Of a stretch of DNA of 64,000 bases, positions 20,102 through 29,470 are shown one piece after another. Below the pieces are notes generated by a model. The model worked only from the letters and a program-made list of their open reading frames with translations, ran no database searches and was not told where the DNA came from. Origin of the DNA: Brachybacterium tyrofermentans (GTDB taxonomy: Bacteria; Actinomycetota; Actinomycetes; Actinomycetales; Dermabacteraceae). The translations under genes and the position numbers were made by a program. Numbering within the stretch: the stretch's first letter is position 1; each line of letters starts with the position of its first letter. The DNA lies in contig NZ_JABUXW010000014.1 of assembly GCF_014897585.1 (NCBI RefSeq), positions 78,033 through 142,032 of the forward strand, read 5' to 3'.

Positions 20102-21394
20102 ATGACCAGCATTCCCCGCATCTCCCGCCGCACCCTCGGCGGATTGGGCGCTGCCGGCGCCCTGTCCGCCCTCGCCGCCTGCGGCCGCCCCGAGGAGGAC
20201 GGCGGCGGTGCTGCAGACCCCGCCGCCCCGGTCGCCGAGGGACCCGCCACCGGCTCCCTCACGATCTGGGCCATGGGCGCCGAGGGCGAGGCCCTCCCCG
20301 AGCTGCTCACGGGCTTCGAGGAGGAGAACCCCGACGTCACGCTCGAGGTCACCCCGCTGCCCTGGGACTCGGCCCATGACAAGTTCACCTCGGCGATCGC
20401 CGCCGGCACCGCCCCGGACGTCGCCCAGGTCGGCTCGACCTGGATGGCGGAGTTCGTGAGCCTGGATGCTCTGGAGCCCACCCCGGAGTCCATCGCCCTG
20501 GACGACTTCTTCCCCGGCGCCGTCGAGGGTGTCACCGTCGGCGACACCGCCTACGGCGTCCCGTGGTACGTCGAGACCCGCCTGGTCTACTACCGCAAGG
20601 ACATCGCCGAGGCCGCCGGGATCTCCGAGCCGCCGACCGACTGGGAGGGCCTGGCCGCCATGGCGAAGGCGCTCCAGGGCCAGCCCGACGGGAAGTGGGG
20701 CATCGCCCTGCAGCCCGGCGGGGACGGCTCCTGGCAGACCGTGCTCCCGCTGTGCTGGTCCAACGGCGGGGGTGTCGTCTCCGAGGCCGGGGACGAGTTC
20801 ACCTTCGAGACGCCGCAGAACGAGGAGGCGCTGGCCTACTACCAGTCCTACTTCACCGACGGGATCGCCGACCCGGCACCTGCCGAGGGCACCACCGAGC
20901 AGGACTTCGTCTCCGGAGCGGTGCCGATGTTCGTCTCCGGCCCCTGGATGATGGCGGCCGTCGAGGGCGTGGGCGGAGACGGCTTCGCCGACAAGTACGG
21001 CGTGTTCGTGATGCCCGTGAAGGAGACCAGCTCGAGCTTCCTGGGCGGTGCCAACATCGGCGTCCTCCAGGGGTCGAAGAACCGCGACTCCGCCTGGAAG
21101 CTCGTGGAGTACCTCTCCCGCCCGGAGGTCCAGATCCAGTGGTTCGAGCAGGTCACCGACATGCCTGCGGTGCAGTCGGCCTGGGAGGACGAGAAGGTCT
21201 CCTCCAACGAGAAGTTCGAGGCCTTCCACACCCAGCTCGAGACCGCCCTCGCCCCGCCCACGATCGCCACCTGGGAACAGGTGGCTGCGAAGTTCGACGC
21301 CCAGATCGAGCAGGTCTGCAAGCAGGACCTCGCCCCGGCCGACGCCCTCCAGGCCGCGCAGTCCGAGGCACAGGGCATCGGGATCGGCGCCTGA
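20102..21394 (+). CDS. Family-1 sugar ABC transporter substrate-binding lipoprotein
   Basis: 430 aa from the ATG at 20102, 5 nt after AAGGAG. The export signal ISRRTLGGLG has a twin-arginine motif and a lipobox LAAC (Cys27), so it is probably a Tat-exported lipoprotein on the outer face of the membrane. The mature domain matches extracellular solute-binding family 1 (SLTIWAMGAEGEALPELLTG ... AYGVPWYVETRLVYYRKD ... AVPMFVSGPWMMAAV ... NIGVLQGSKN). Binds an oligosaccharide and delivers it to the two downstream permeases (next start 2 bp after the stop). Tryptophan-rich pocket residues suggest a sugar ligand; identity unknown. Confidence 0.93.
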   Translation: MTSIPRISRRTLGGLGAAGALSALAACGRPEEDGGGAADPAAPVAEGPATGSLTIWAMGAEGEALPELLTGFEEENPDVTLEVTPLPWDSAHDKFTSAIAAGTAPDVAQVGSTWMAEFVSLDALEPTPESIALDDFFPGAVEGVTVGDTAYGVPWYVETRLVYYRKDIAEAAGISEPPTDWEGLAAMAKALQGQPDGKWGIALQPGGDGSWQTVLPLCWSNGGGVVSEAGDEFTFETPQNEEALAYYQSYFTDGIADPAPAEGTTEQDFVSGAVPMFVSGPWMMAAVEGVGGDGFADKYGVFVMPVKETSSSFLGGANIGVLQGSKNRDSAWKLVEYLSRPEVQIQWFEQVTDMPAVQSAWEDEKVSSNEKFEAFHTQLETALAPPTIATWEQVAAKFDAQIEQVCKQDLAPADALQAAQSEAQGIGIGA

Positions 21395-21395
21395 G

Positions 21396-22385
21396 ATGAC
21401 CACGCAGTCCGCCTCCTCGGCCGCGGCCCTCCCGCCGCCGTCGCCCACCGGGAGCAGAGGGAGCCACAGGGGCAGGGGCAGTGCCTCCCGGCCCGGGCGC
21501 CGCCGCGGCCACCGCGCCGCCGCGGAGGCCCGCGCCGGGCTGCTGCTTTCCCTGCCCTTCGTGGTGCTCTTCGGGATCTTCATCGCCTGGCCCGTGCTGC
21601 AGTCGATGTTCATGTCCTTCACGGACATGCGCATCACCGACATCCGGTCGCCGTTCGCGGTGGACTTCGTGGGTCTGGACAACTACATCGCTGCCTTCCA
21701 CGACCCCGTCTTCCGGCGGGCAGCCCTGAACACCGGAGTGTTCGTGCTGGTCGGGGTGCCGCTGACGATCATCGCGGGGCTCAGCGCCGCGATCGCCCTG
21801 AACCGGGGCGCGCTGAAGCTGCGCGGACTGTTCCGGATGGGCTTCTACACCCCCGTGGTCACCTCCATCGTGGCCGTCGCCGTGGTCTGGAGGTTCCTGC
21901 TGCAGCCCGAGAACGGCTTGGTGAACACCGTCCTGGGCTGGGTGGGGATCGACGGGCCCAACTGGCTGGGTGATGAGCGCACCGCCCTGCTGTCGCTCAT
22001 CGTGATGGCGGTCTGGCGCAACTTCGGCACCTCGATGGTGATCTTCCTGGCCGGCCTGCAGGCCGTGGACCGCGGGCTGCACGAGGCAGCCGCGCTCGAC
22101 GGGGCGAACGCCTGGCAGAGGTTCCGGAACATCACCATCCCGTCCATTCGGCCGACGCTGCTGTTCGTGCTGGTCACCACGTCGATCGGCTACCTGCAGT
22201 TCTTCGAGGAGCCCTTCGTCATGACGGGCGGCGGTCCGTTGAACTCCACGATCTCCGCCTCCATGTACACCTACAACCAGTTCGGATTCGGCAACTACGG
22301 CATGGCCGGGGCGATGGCGTACCTGACGTTCATCGTGATCGGCATCGTCACCCTCGCGCAGTTCCGCCTGATGAGGGAGAAGTGA
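21396..22385 (+). CDS. Sugar ABC transporter permease (MalF-like)
   Basis: 329 aa. A basic, Ser/Pro/Gly-rich cytosolic tail of about 45 residues precedes six membrane segments. The cytosolic EAA loop EAAALDGANAWQRFRNITIP, which contacts the ATPase, is intact. The ATG at 21396 is one base after the binding-protein stop, and its own stop overlaps the next permease start. PVLQSMFMSFTDMR and GPLNSTISASMYTYNQFGFG are typical of the CUT1 carbohydrate uptake family. No ATPase gene is in the cassette. Confidence 0.93.
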   Translation: MTTQSASSAAALPPPSPTGSRGSHRGRGSASRPGRRRGHRAAAEARAGLLLSLPFVVLFGIFIAWPVLQSMFMSFTDMRITDIRSPFAVDFVGLDNYIAAFHDPVFRRAALNTGVFVLVGVPLTIIAGLSAAIALNRGALKLRGLFRMGFYTPVVTSIVAVAVVWRFLLQPENGLVNTVLGWVGIDGPNWLGDERTALLSLIVMAVWRNFGTSMVIFLAGLQAVDRGLHEAAALDGANAWQRFRNITIPSIRPTLLFVLVTTSIGYLQFFEEPFVMTGGGPLNSTISASMYTYNQFGFGNYGMAGAMAYLTFIVIGIVTLAQFRLMREK

Positions 22386-23203
22386 TGATCGAACGTCGCA
22401 GTCCCGTCCTGACCTATGTCATCCTCACTGCCTTCCTGCTGCTGGTCATCACGCCCTTCGTGTGGATGATCCTCGGCAGCGTGAAGACCCAGGGAGAGCT
22501 CCTGCGCGTCCCGCCCACCTGGCTGCCCGAGGAACCCACCTGGGACAACTTCCGCCGTCTCTTCGATCGGCCCTTCGGCCACTACTTCCGCAATTCGACC
22601 GTGGTGGCGATCGCGGTGACGCTGGGGAACCTGATCTTCAGCTCGATGTTCGGCTACGCGCTCGCGCACCTCACCTTCCCCTTCAAGCGGGTGCTGTTCG
22701 TGCTGGTCCTGGTGTGCCTGATGATCCCCGGACTGGTCACCTTCATCCCGCAGTACGTGCTGGTGGTGAACATGGGGCTGGCCAACACCATCCCCGCGCT
22801 CATCCTGCCGTTCCTGGTGCAGCCGTTCAGCGTCTTCCTGATGCGCCAGTTCTTCCTGGGACTGCCCCGGGAGCTGCTCGAGGCCGGCCGTATCGACGGC
22901 GTCGGCGAGGTCGCGATCTTCTTCCGGATCTACCTGCCGCTCGCGGGCCCCGCCTTCGCGACCCTCGGCATCCTCACCTTCCTCGGCTCCTGGAACAACT
23001 TCCTGTGGCCGCTCGTCGTCTCCTCGAGCGAGTCGACCTACACCCTGCCCGTCGCGCTCGCCCTGATCTCGACCGGACAGAACCAGACGGATTACGGGCT
23101 GCTCCTGGCCGGCGCCACGCTCGTGGTCCTGCCGATCCTCCTCGTCTTCCTCTTCTTCCAGCGCTACTTCATCCAGGGCATCGCCACCTCCGGCATCAAA
23201 TGA
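22385..23203 (+). CDS. Sugar ABC transporter permease (MalG-like)
   Basis: 272 aa from the ATG at 22385, which overlaps the previous stop by one base; an adjacent GTG at 22382 is an alternative. Six membrane segments and an EAA loop (EAGRIDGVGEVAIFFRIYLP) are clear, as is MILGSVKTQGELLRVPPTWL near the N-terminus, the CUT1 MalG signature region. Forms the membrane channel with the preceding permease. Energy probably comes from a shared MsiK-type ATPase encoded elsewhere (established for actinobacterial CUT1 systems, inferred here). Confidence 0.93.
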   Translation: MIERRSPVLTYVILTAFLLLVITPFVWMILGSVKTQGELLRVPPTWLPEEPTWDNFRRLFDRPFGHYFRNSTVVAIAVTLGNLIFSSMFGYALAHLTFPFKRVLFVLVLVCLMIPGLVTFIPQYVLVVNMGLANTIPALILPFLVQPFSVFLMRQFFLGLPRELLEAGRIDGVGEVAIFFRIYLPLAGPAFATLGILTFLGSWNNFLWPLVVSSSESTYTLPVALALISTGQNQTDYGLLLAGATLVVLPILLVFLFFQRYFIQGIATSGIK

Positions 23204-23236
23204 TCGGCGTCCGCTGATCTCCACCACCCGACACCA

Positions 23237-23266
23237 CCCCGCACGATCCTGCACGACCCCGCACGA
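23237..23266. repeat. 10-bp triplicate in the permease-hydrolase spacer
   Basis: ccccgcacga, tcctgcacga and ccccgcacga follow one another without gaps in the 104-bp spacer before the glycoside hydrolase gene. Confidence 0.75.
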
Positions 23267-23307
23267 GACCCGGTCCGACGTCGTACCCATCGCCTCGAGG
23301 AGGCATC

Positions 23308-24894
23308 GTGAACTCCATCCCTCGCCGCACCCTGCTCACCGTCCCGCTGCTCGGAGCCGGCGCCGCCCTCGGGGCCGTCGGCGCCGCGAGTCCGGCCCTG
23401 GCAGCTCCCGCCCCGACGCCCTCGGGGGCCGGGCTGTCGACGGCCGGTCTCCCGGCCCTCGTCGGCACCGCCGGGGGAGGGCGCGACGAGCGCCTGCTGC
23501 GACGCTGGGCGAAGGACACCTGGCGTTCCCTGGACGCGATGACCGTGCGCAGCACCGGACTCGTCTCCGACACCATCGAGGCGGACCTGACGGGGCATTC
23601 GCGCCACACGTCGCCCACCAACATCGGCGGCTATCTCTGGTCCACGCTCCTGGCCCGCGAGCTGCGCCTGATCACGCCGGGGGAGGCCCGCAACCGGATC
23701 TCCCGCACCCTGGACTCGCTCGAGACGATGGAGCATCACGAGCCCTCGGGCATGTATTACAACTGGTACGACGAGACCGACGGCTCCGTGCTGCGCAGCT
23801 GGCCCGGCACCGGCGACCCCGTGGTCCCCTTCGTCTCCAGCGTCGACATGGGCTGGCTCGGCGCCGCCCTGCACGTGGTCGCCCAGGCCGATCCCTCCAA
23901 CCGCCGTCGGGCGAAGCGCCTGTTCGACGCGATGCGCTGGGATGTGTTCTTCGACCGCGACGTCGACGTCCAGCCCGGGCAGACCATCGGCGGCTTCTGG
24001 GTCGAGGACCCGCACCGGGACGGCGTCGAGCTGCTTCCCCTGTTCCAGGACATCCCCGGGGCAGAGGTCTGGTACCACACGGAGCATCACTACGACACGG
24101 CCGTCTCCGAGGCCCGCATGGTCACCTACCTCGGGATCATGACCGAGCAGATCCCGGCCGCCGCCTACTTCACGACCTTCCGCACCTTCCCGCCCCAGTG
24201 GGACTGGGCCGAGATGCCGCCGGTGGGCGACTGGGCCGAGCACGAGGGGGTCGCCGTGTTCGAGGGAGCCCACACCTACCGCGGCCTGGAGATCGTCCCC
24301 GGCTGGGGCGGCTCCATGTTCGAGGAGCTGATGCCGGACCTGTTCGTGCCCGAGGCCGCCTGGGGCCCGGACAGCTGGCGCAGGAACCATCCGCTCCATG
24401 TGCGCGCCCAGCGCGAGCACGGACTCGAGGAGGCCGGCTACGGCTACTGGGGCTTCTCCCCGAGCTCCGACCCGCACGGCGAGTACCGCGAGTACGGCGT
24501 CGATGCCCTGGGACTGAACCCCGAGGGCTACTTCTCCGACGCCGCGGCCACCGACTGGCATCAGGGAGAGCCCTACCCGCAGGGGCTCGACGGCGTCGTC
24601 ACCCCGCACGCCGCGGCGCTCGCGATGCAGTACGAGCGCGCCGAGGCGATCGAGAACCTCTCCCGGATCGAGACCGAGCTCGGCGCCTACGGACCCGGCG
24701 GCTTCCACGACGCCGTCGCCGTCGGCTCGGGAGTCATCGCCCGGCGCCACCTCTCCCTGGACCAGTCGATGGTGCTCGGCGCCCTCGGCAACGTGCTGCT
24801 CGAGGAGCAGCTGCACCGCTGGTTCGGCACCGACGAGGTCGCCGCCCGCCTCCGTCCCGTCCTCGAGCAGGAGACCTTCCGTGCCCACGGCTGA
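23308..24894 (+). CDS. Secreted DUF3131/glycoamylase-like (PF10091-type) glycoside hydrolase
   Basis: 528 aa from the GTG at 23308 (GAGGAGG upstream). A Tat-type signal (PRRTLLT...) ends at an ALA-AP cleavage site near residue 33, so it is exported. The body resembles an (alpha/alpha)6 enzyme. TSPTNIGGYLWSTLLARELR (101-120), SGMYYNWYDETDG (147-159) and FVSSVDMGWLGAALHVV (175-191) resemble the glycoamylase-like domain of NdvB-type and GH144 proteins. WGFSPSSDPHGEYREYG (381-397) and HLSLDQSMVLGALGN (481-495) fit the distal parts. That domain group includes endo-beta-1,2-glucanases, so a beta-glucan substrate is plausible but unproven. The next gene (GH3) overlaps by 14 bp. Confidence 0.75.
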   Translation: MNSIPRRTLLTVPLLGAGAALGAVGAASPALAAPAPTPSGAGLSTAGLPALVGTAGGGRDERLLRRWAKDTWRSLDAMTVRSTGLVSDTIEADLTGHSRHTSPTNIGGYLWSTLLARELRLITPGEARNRISRTLDSLETMEHHEPSGMYYNWYDETDGSVLRSWPGTGDPVVPFVSSVDMGWLGAALHVVAQADPSNRRRAKRLFDAMRWDVFFDRDVDVQPGQTIGGFWVEDPHRDGVELLPLFQDIPGAEVWYHTEHHYDTAVSEARMVTYLGIMTEQIPAAAYFTTFRTFPPQWDWAEMPPVGDWAEHEGVAVFEGAHTYRGLEIVPGWGGSMFEELMPDLFVPEAAWGPDSWRRNHPLHVRAQREHGLEEAGYGYWGFSPSSDPHGEYREYGVDALGLNPEGYFSDAAATDWHQGEPYPQGLDGVVTPHAAALAMQYERAEAIENLSRIETELGAYGPGGFHDAVAVGSGVIARRHLSLDQSMVLGALGNVLLEEQLHRWFGTDEVAARLRPVLEQETFRAHG

Positions 24895-26758
24895 CCGCAC
24901 CCTTCCCCACCTCTCCTCCGCGCCCGACGGAACCCGCTTCCGCGACCTGAACCGCAACGGGGTGATGGACCCCTTCGAGGACCCTCGCCTCAGCCCGGAG
25001 GAGCGCACCGAGGACCTGCTGGCCCGCCTCTCCCTCGAGGAGAAGGTGGGGCTCATGTTCCACACGGTCATCGAGACCGGCCAGGACGGCACTCTCCTGG
25101 AGACCCCGGGCGCGATCTCCAAGTCGCCCACCTCCACGGTCGTGCTGGACAAGCGCATGAGTCACTTCAACGTGCACGGACTGGACGATGCCCGTGCCGC
25201 GGCCCGCTGGCACAACCGGCTCCAGGAGCTCGCCGAGCAGACTCCCCACGGCATCCCCGTCACGATCTCCACCGACCCCCGCCACGGCGGTGCCCAGAAC
25301 GCGGGCACCTCCTGGGTGACGTCGTTCTTCTCCCTGTGGCCCGAGCCGCTCGGGCTCGGCGCTCTCGGCGATCCGGAGCTGGTGCGCACCTGGGCGGGCA
25401 CCGTGCGCCGCGAGTACACCGCAGTCGGGATCCGGGCCGCGCTGCACCCCGTCGCCGATCTCGCCACCGAACCGCGCTGGGCCCGTCAGCGCGAGTGCTT
25501 CAGCCAGGACCCGCAGCTCGTGGCCCGCCTCGTCACCGCGGCGCTCGACGGTCTGCGCGGGGCTGAGGGCGAGATTCCGGTGCAGTCCACGGTCAAGCAC
25601 TTCCCCGGCGCCGGTCCGCAGAAGGACGGCGAGGATGCGCACTTCCCCTACGGCCGCGACCAGGTCTACCCCGGGGGTCGCTTCGAGGACCACCTGCTGC
25701 CCTTCCGCGAAGCCATCGCCGCGGGGGCCGACGCGATCATGCCCTACTACGGCCGGCCCGTCGGCCTCCAGATCGACGGGCACGAGATCGAGTCCGTCGG
25801 CTTCGGCTTCAACGAGCAGGTGCTCACCGGCCTGCTGCGAAACGAGCTCGGCTTCGACGGCGTCATCGTCAGCGACTGGGAGCTGGTGAACGACAACCAC
25901 GTCGGCGACCAGGTGCTCCCGGCGCGCGCCTGGGGCGTCGAGGAGCTCATCCCCGCCCAGCGCCTCCAGCGGATCCTCGAGGCAGGGGCCGATCAGCTCG
26001 GCGGCGAGGAGTGCACCGAGCTGCTCCTGGGCCTGGTGCGCGATGACCTGGTCGAGGAGGAACGGGTGACCGACTCGGCCCGTCGGCTGCTGCGGGTGAA
26101 GTTCCGGCTCGGGCTGTTCGACGACCCCTATGTCGACGAGTCCGCGGCCGACGCCCTGGTGGGCAGCGAGGAGAGCCGCCGCCAGGGCCATGAGGCGCAG
26201 GCCGGCAGCGTCGTGGTCCTGCACGACGACGGTCACGTGCTGCCGCTGCACACCGTGCGCGGCAGCACCCGCATCTATGCCGAAGGGCTGCCTGCCGACG
26301 TCATCGCCCAGCTGGGGGAGCAGGTCGCCACCCCGGCGGAGGCCGACGTCGCGCTGCTGCGGATCGGCGCCCCGTTCCAGCCCCGCGACGACCTCTTCCT
26401 GGAATCGTGGTTCCACCAGGGCGACCTGGAGTTCCCGCCCGGGCTCGCCCACCGTCTCGCCCGTCTCCGCGCCGCGTGCCCGCTGATCCTCGACGTGGAC
26501 CTCGACCGGGCCGCCGTGCTCACCGACATCGCGGGGGAGTGCGACGCACTCACCGGCAGCTTCGGGGTCTCCGCCGCCGCCTGGGCGGACGCGATCACGG
26601 GCGTGGTCCCGGCCCGGGGTCGACTCCCGATCGAGCTGCCGCGGTCGATGAAGGCGGTGCGGGAGGCTCACGAGGATGTCCCCGGCGGCACGGCGGAGCC
26701 GCTGTACCCCTACGGGCACGGCCTCGACATCGACCAGGTGATCAGCAGCAGGCGGTGA
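24881..26758 (+). CDS. Glycoside hydrolase family 3 beta-glucosidase-like enzyme
   Basis: 625 aa from the GTG at 24881, inside the end of the preceding gene, suggesting translational coupling. GH3 features are STVKHFPGAGPQKDGEDAHF (K239-H240 substrate motif) and NELGFDGVIVSDWELVND, with the nucleophile Asp332 in SDW. The C-terminal alpha/beta sandwich domain runs from about 430 on. No signal peptide is seen, so it should act in the cytosol on imported oligosaccharides. Family members remove beta-linked glucose or xylose from non-reducing ends. Together with the secreted hydrolase and transporter it completes a depolymerise-import-hydrolyse route. Linkage specificity unknown. Confidence 0.92.
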   Translation: MPTADRTLPHLSSAPDGTRFRDLNRNGVMDPFEDPRLSPEERTEDLLARLSLEEKVGLMFHTVIETGQDGTLLETPGAISKSPTSTVVLDKRMSHFNVHGLDDARAAARWHNRLQELAEQTPHGIPVTISTDPRHGGAQNAGTSWVTSFFSLWPEPLGLGALGDPELVRTWAGTVRREYTAVGIRAALHPVADLATEPRWARQRECFSQDPQLVARLVTAALDGLRGAEGEIPVQSTVKHFPGAGPQKDGEDAHFPYGRDQVYPGGRFEDHLLPFREAIAAGADAIMPYYGRPVGLQIDGHEIESVGFGFNEQVLTGLLRNELGFDGVIVSDWELVNDNHVGDQVLPARAWGVEELIPAQRLQRILEAGADQLGGEECTELLLGLVRDDLVEEERVTDSARRLLRVKFRLGLFDDPYVDESAADALVGSEESRRQGHEAQAGSVVVLHDDGHVLPLHTVRGSTRIYAEGLPADVIAQLGEQVATPAEADVALLRIGAPFQPRDDLFLESWFHQGDLEFPPGLAHRLARLRAACPLILDVDLDRAAVLTDIAGECDALTGSFGVSAAAWADAITGVVPARGRLPIELPRSMKAVREAHEDVPGGTAEPLYPYGHGLDIDQVISSRR

Positions 26759-26864
26759 TGCGGTCGGGCCGCCGGGCCGCCCGGTCGCCGGCCGTGCTGG
26801 TCGTCGATCCGGCCGGTCACCGATCCGCCTGGTGGTCGCTCCGTCTGGTCGTCGAGCCTGCACC

Positions 26865-26896
26865 ACGTGTCGGTGAGAGCCTCCTCACCGACACGT
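26865..26896. terminator. Bidirectional hairpin between GH3 and the DUF3054 gene
   Basis: ACGTGTCGGTGAG (26865-26877) pairs perfectly over 13 bp with 26884-26896 around a 6-nt loop. It lies between convergent genes and can end both transcripts. Confidence 0.8.
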
Positions 26897-26926
26897 AGTG
26901 CAGGGTGGAGCTCGCTGCGTGGGCGT

Positions 26927-27463
26927 TCAGCGCCGCGCGGGCCCGGCGGCTGTGTCGTCGGTGCCGTCGTTGTCGTCGTCGTTGCCGGTGGTCGCGACTC
27001 CAGCTCGGGTCGCGGCCGCGGTCCCGTTGCCCACTCCGGCCTCGGCTCCGGCTGTGGCAGCGGACTCGTTGCCGGCCTCGCCCCCGGCTCCGGCGAGGGG
27101 CACCCTGCGCACCCCGCGGGTGAGGTACATCGCCACCGCGCGCCAGCCGAGCATCAGCACGCCGGTGAAGATCGCCGTGGTGAGGATGAAGGCCACCTCG
27201 GTGCCGGCCGAGAAGAGGGTGCGGATCGCCATCGCGGCGGCGATCGTGATCGCCCACACGAACACCCCGTGCGGCCACACGCGGAAAGGCGCGCGCCAGG
27301 CGCGGATCGCGAGATGGCCCAGCAGCACGCCCACGGCGAACGGCCAGCCCACCAGGAACAGGTTCTGCGAGGTCAGCGGCGTCCCGTGCTGCAGGAAACC
27401 GATGGCGACGAAGAGGATGACGACCAGCAGGTCGCCGATCAGGGCACCCAGAGAACGGAACAT
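26927..27463 (-). CDS. DUF3054 family membrane protein
   Basis: 178 aa from the ATG at 27463. Four membrane segments are visible: DLLVVILFVAIGFLQHG, LVGWPFAVGVLLGHLAIRAW, GVFVWAITIAAAMAIRTLF, and AFILTTAIFTGVLMLGWRAV. The pattern and length of the core match DUF3054. The last 45 residues are an Ala/Gly/Asp-rich, probably disordered tail (NDDDNDGTDD). TACGCT lies 6 nt before the start, so the mRNA may be leaderless. Function of the family unknown. It points into the sugar cassette's terminator, away from hisC. Confidence 0.82.
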   Translation of the reverse strand: MFRSLGALIGDLLVVILFVAIGFLQHGTPLTSQNLFLVGWPFAVGVLLGHLAIRAWRAPFRVWPHGVFVWAITIAAAMAIRTLFSAGTEVAFILTTAIFTGVLMLGWRAVAMYLTRGVRRVPLAGAGGEAGNESAATAGAEAGVGNGTAAATRAGVATTGNDDDNDGTDDTAAGPARR

Positions 27464-27703
27464 CCTCTCAGCGTACTGGCGGACAGGCCGCCGTCCTCTC
27501 AGCCGGCGGCCCCTGCAGGGGTCTCTGTGAACGGCGCCACCTCGTCCTCCCTGGAGGCGGTCGCCGCGCCCCTCCGGTCGACGTGCTCCCGACCTGCTGG
27601 CCTGCCTGCTCGCGACGGTCGACGTGCCTGTCGGGGAGCACCGGGCCGCTCTGGATGGCCGTCTGCACGGTGGGCGGCCGGGTCGTCGGCGCCGCGGCCG
27701 AAC

Positions 27704-27716
27704 TACGATGGGCCCC
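27704..27716 (+). promoter_or_regulatory. Candidate leaderless -10 box for hisC
   Basis: TACGAT (27704-27709), 7 nt, then the ATG at 27717; no ribosome site is visible. It would give the displaced hisCBHA block its own promoter. Confidence 0.45.
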
Positions 27717-28850
27717 ATGCCCGAGAACTCTGCTCCGACCCTGGCCACCGACGCGCTGCCGCAGCCGCGCGACGGCATCGCGGGAGCCGCCCCATACGGC
27801 GCCCCGCAGCTCGCGGTCGAGCATGCGCTCAACGTCAACGAGAACCCCTACGGGCCCTCCCCGGAGCTCGCGGCGTCCATCGGCCGGGCCGCGGCGGACG
27901 CCGCCGTCGGCCTGAACCGGTACCCGGACCGTGAGGCCCTGGACCTGCGCACCGACCTCGGCGAGTACCTCGCGGCGGAGTCCGGCATCGCCGCGCCGCC
28001 GCGCGAGGCGGTCTGGGCGGCCAACGGCTCGAACGAGATCATGCACCAGCTGCTGCTGGCGTTCGGCGGCCCCGGACGCACCGCGCTCGGCTTCACCCCG
28101 CACTACTCGATGTACCCCGAGTACGCCCGCGACACCTACACGCGGTGGGTCACCGCGGAGCGGGGCCCGGAGCCCGAGTTCGCGCTCACCGCGGAGGCGG
28201 TCACCGCCGCGATCGCCGCACACGAACCGAACATCGTGGTGCTGACCAGCCCGAACAACCCCACCGGCACGGCGCTCACCCTCGACGTGGTCGAGGCGGC
28301 CGCCGCGGCGCTGGCACCGAGCCGGGGACTGCTCGTGGTCGACGAGGCCTATGGCGAGTTCCGCCGCGACGGGGTGCCCAGCGCCCTCACCCTCCTGGAC
28401 CGCCACCCCAACATCGTGGTCACCCGCACCATGTCCAAGGCCTTCGCCCTGGCGGGAGCACGGCTCGGCTACCTGGTCGCCCATCCGGCGATCGTCGACG
28501 CCGTGCGCGTCGTGCGCCTTCCGTACCATCTGTCGGCCGTCACCCAGGCCGTCGCCCGTGCCGCCCTCGCCCACCGCGAGGAGCTGCTGGGCAAGGTGGC
28601 CCTGCTGCGCAGCGAGCGCGACGCCCTCGCCGAGCACCTGGTGGCCCGCGGCCACGACGTGGCCCCGTCCGACGCGAACTTCATCCTGTTCCGCACCTTC
28701 TCCGATCGCGACGCGGTGTTCGAGGCGCTCCTCGACCGCAGCGTCCTCGTCCGAGCCGTCGGCCCCGCCGGCTGGCTGCGCGTGTCCATCGGCACGCCCG
28801 AGAACAACACCGCATTCCGCACCGCCCTCGAGGAGGCCGACCCCCGATGA
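27717..28850 (+). CDS. hisC: Histidinol-phosphate aminotransferase
   Basis: 377 aa. PLP enzyme of histidine synthesis (imidazole-acetol phosphate to histidinol phosphate). [12 protein letters not shown] near the N-terminus, [21 protein letters not shown] and the PLP lysine K241 in [19 protein letters not shown] are all intact. Start chosen at the ATG at 27717 from the leaderless -10 spacing; an ATG at 27708 would add three residues. It overlaps hisB by 4 bp (ATGA) and heads a tightly coupled block to sseB. Confidence 0.97.
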   Translation: MPENSAPTLATDALPQPRDGIAGAAPYGAPQLAVEHALNVNENPYGPSPELAASIGRAAADAAVGLNRYPDREALDLRTDLGEYLAAESGIAAPPREAVWAANGSNEIMHQLLLAFGGPGRTALGFTPHYSMYPEYARDTYTRWVTAERGPEPEFALTAEAVTAAIAAHEPNIVVLTSPNNPTGTALTLDVVEAAAAALAPSRGLLVVDEAYGEFRRDGVPSALTLLDRHPNIVVTRTMSKAFALAGARLGYLVAHPAIVDAVRVVRLPYHLSAVTQAVARAALAHREELLGKVALLRSERDALAEHLVARGHDVAPSDANFILFRTFSDRDAVFEALLDRSVLVRAVGPAGWLRVSIGTPENNTAFRTALEEADPR

Positions 28851-29470
28851 CCGACACCACCAGCGCGCGCCCGTCGCGCACGGCGAGCATCACCCGTTCC
28901 ACCCGCGAGTCCTCCGTCGAGGTCACCCTCGACGTCGACGGCACCGGCCAGGTCGAGGTGTCGACCTCCGTGCCGTTCTTCGACCACATGCTCACGGCCC
29001 TGGGCACCCACGCCCGCTTCGACCTCACGGTGCGCGCGACCGGCGACACCCACATCGATGCGCACCACACCGTCGAGGACACCTCGATCGTGCTCGGTCA
29101 GGCGCTGCGCGAGGCCCTCGGCGACAAGAAGGGCATCGCCCGCTTCGGCGACGCCCTGGTCCCGCTGGACGAGTCCCTCGCCCAGGCCGTCGTGGACCTC
29201 TCCGGCCGCCCTTACTGCGTGCACTCCGGCGAGAGCGAGGCCCAGGCCACGCACCTCATCGGCGGCCACTTCACCGGGTCGCTGACCCGCCACGTGTTCG
29301 AGTCGATCGCCCACCACGCCGCGATCTGCCTGCACATCCGCCTGATCGAGGGCCGCGACCCGCACCACATCGTCGAGGCCCAGTTCAAGGCGCTCGCCCG
29401 CGCGCTGCGCGCGGCCTGCGCCTACGACGAGCGCGTCCTGGACGTGCCCTCCACGAAGGGAGCCCTGTGA
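28847..29470 (+). CDS. hisB: Imidazoleglycerol-phosphate dehydratase
   Basis: 207 aa, monofunctional length. Mn-binding His/Glu motifs are complete: [37 protein letters not shown], and [20 protein letters not shown] with [17 protein letters not shown]. Produces imidazole-acetol phosphate in histidine synthesis. Overlaps hisC and the following gene by 4 bp each, indicating translational coupling. Confidence 0.98.
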   Translation: MTDTTSARPSRTASITRSTRESSVEVTLDVDGTGQVEVSTSVPFFDHMLTALGTHARFDLTVRATGDTHIDAHHTVEDTSIVLGQALREALGDKKGIARFGDALVPLDESLAQAVVDLSGRPYCVHSGESEAQATHLIGGHFTGSLTRHVFESIAHHAAICLHIRLIEGRDPHHIVEAQFKALARALRAACAYDERVLDVPSTKGAL

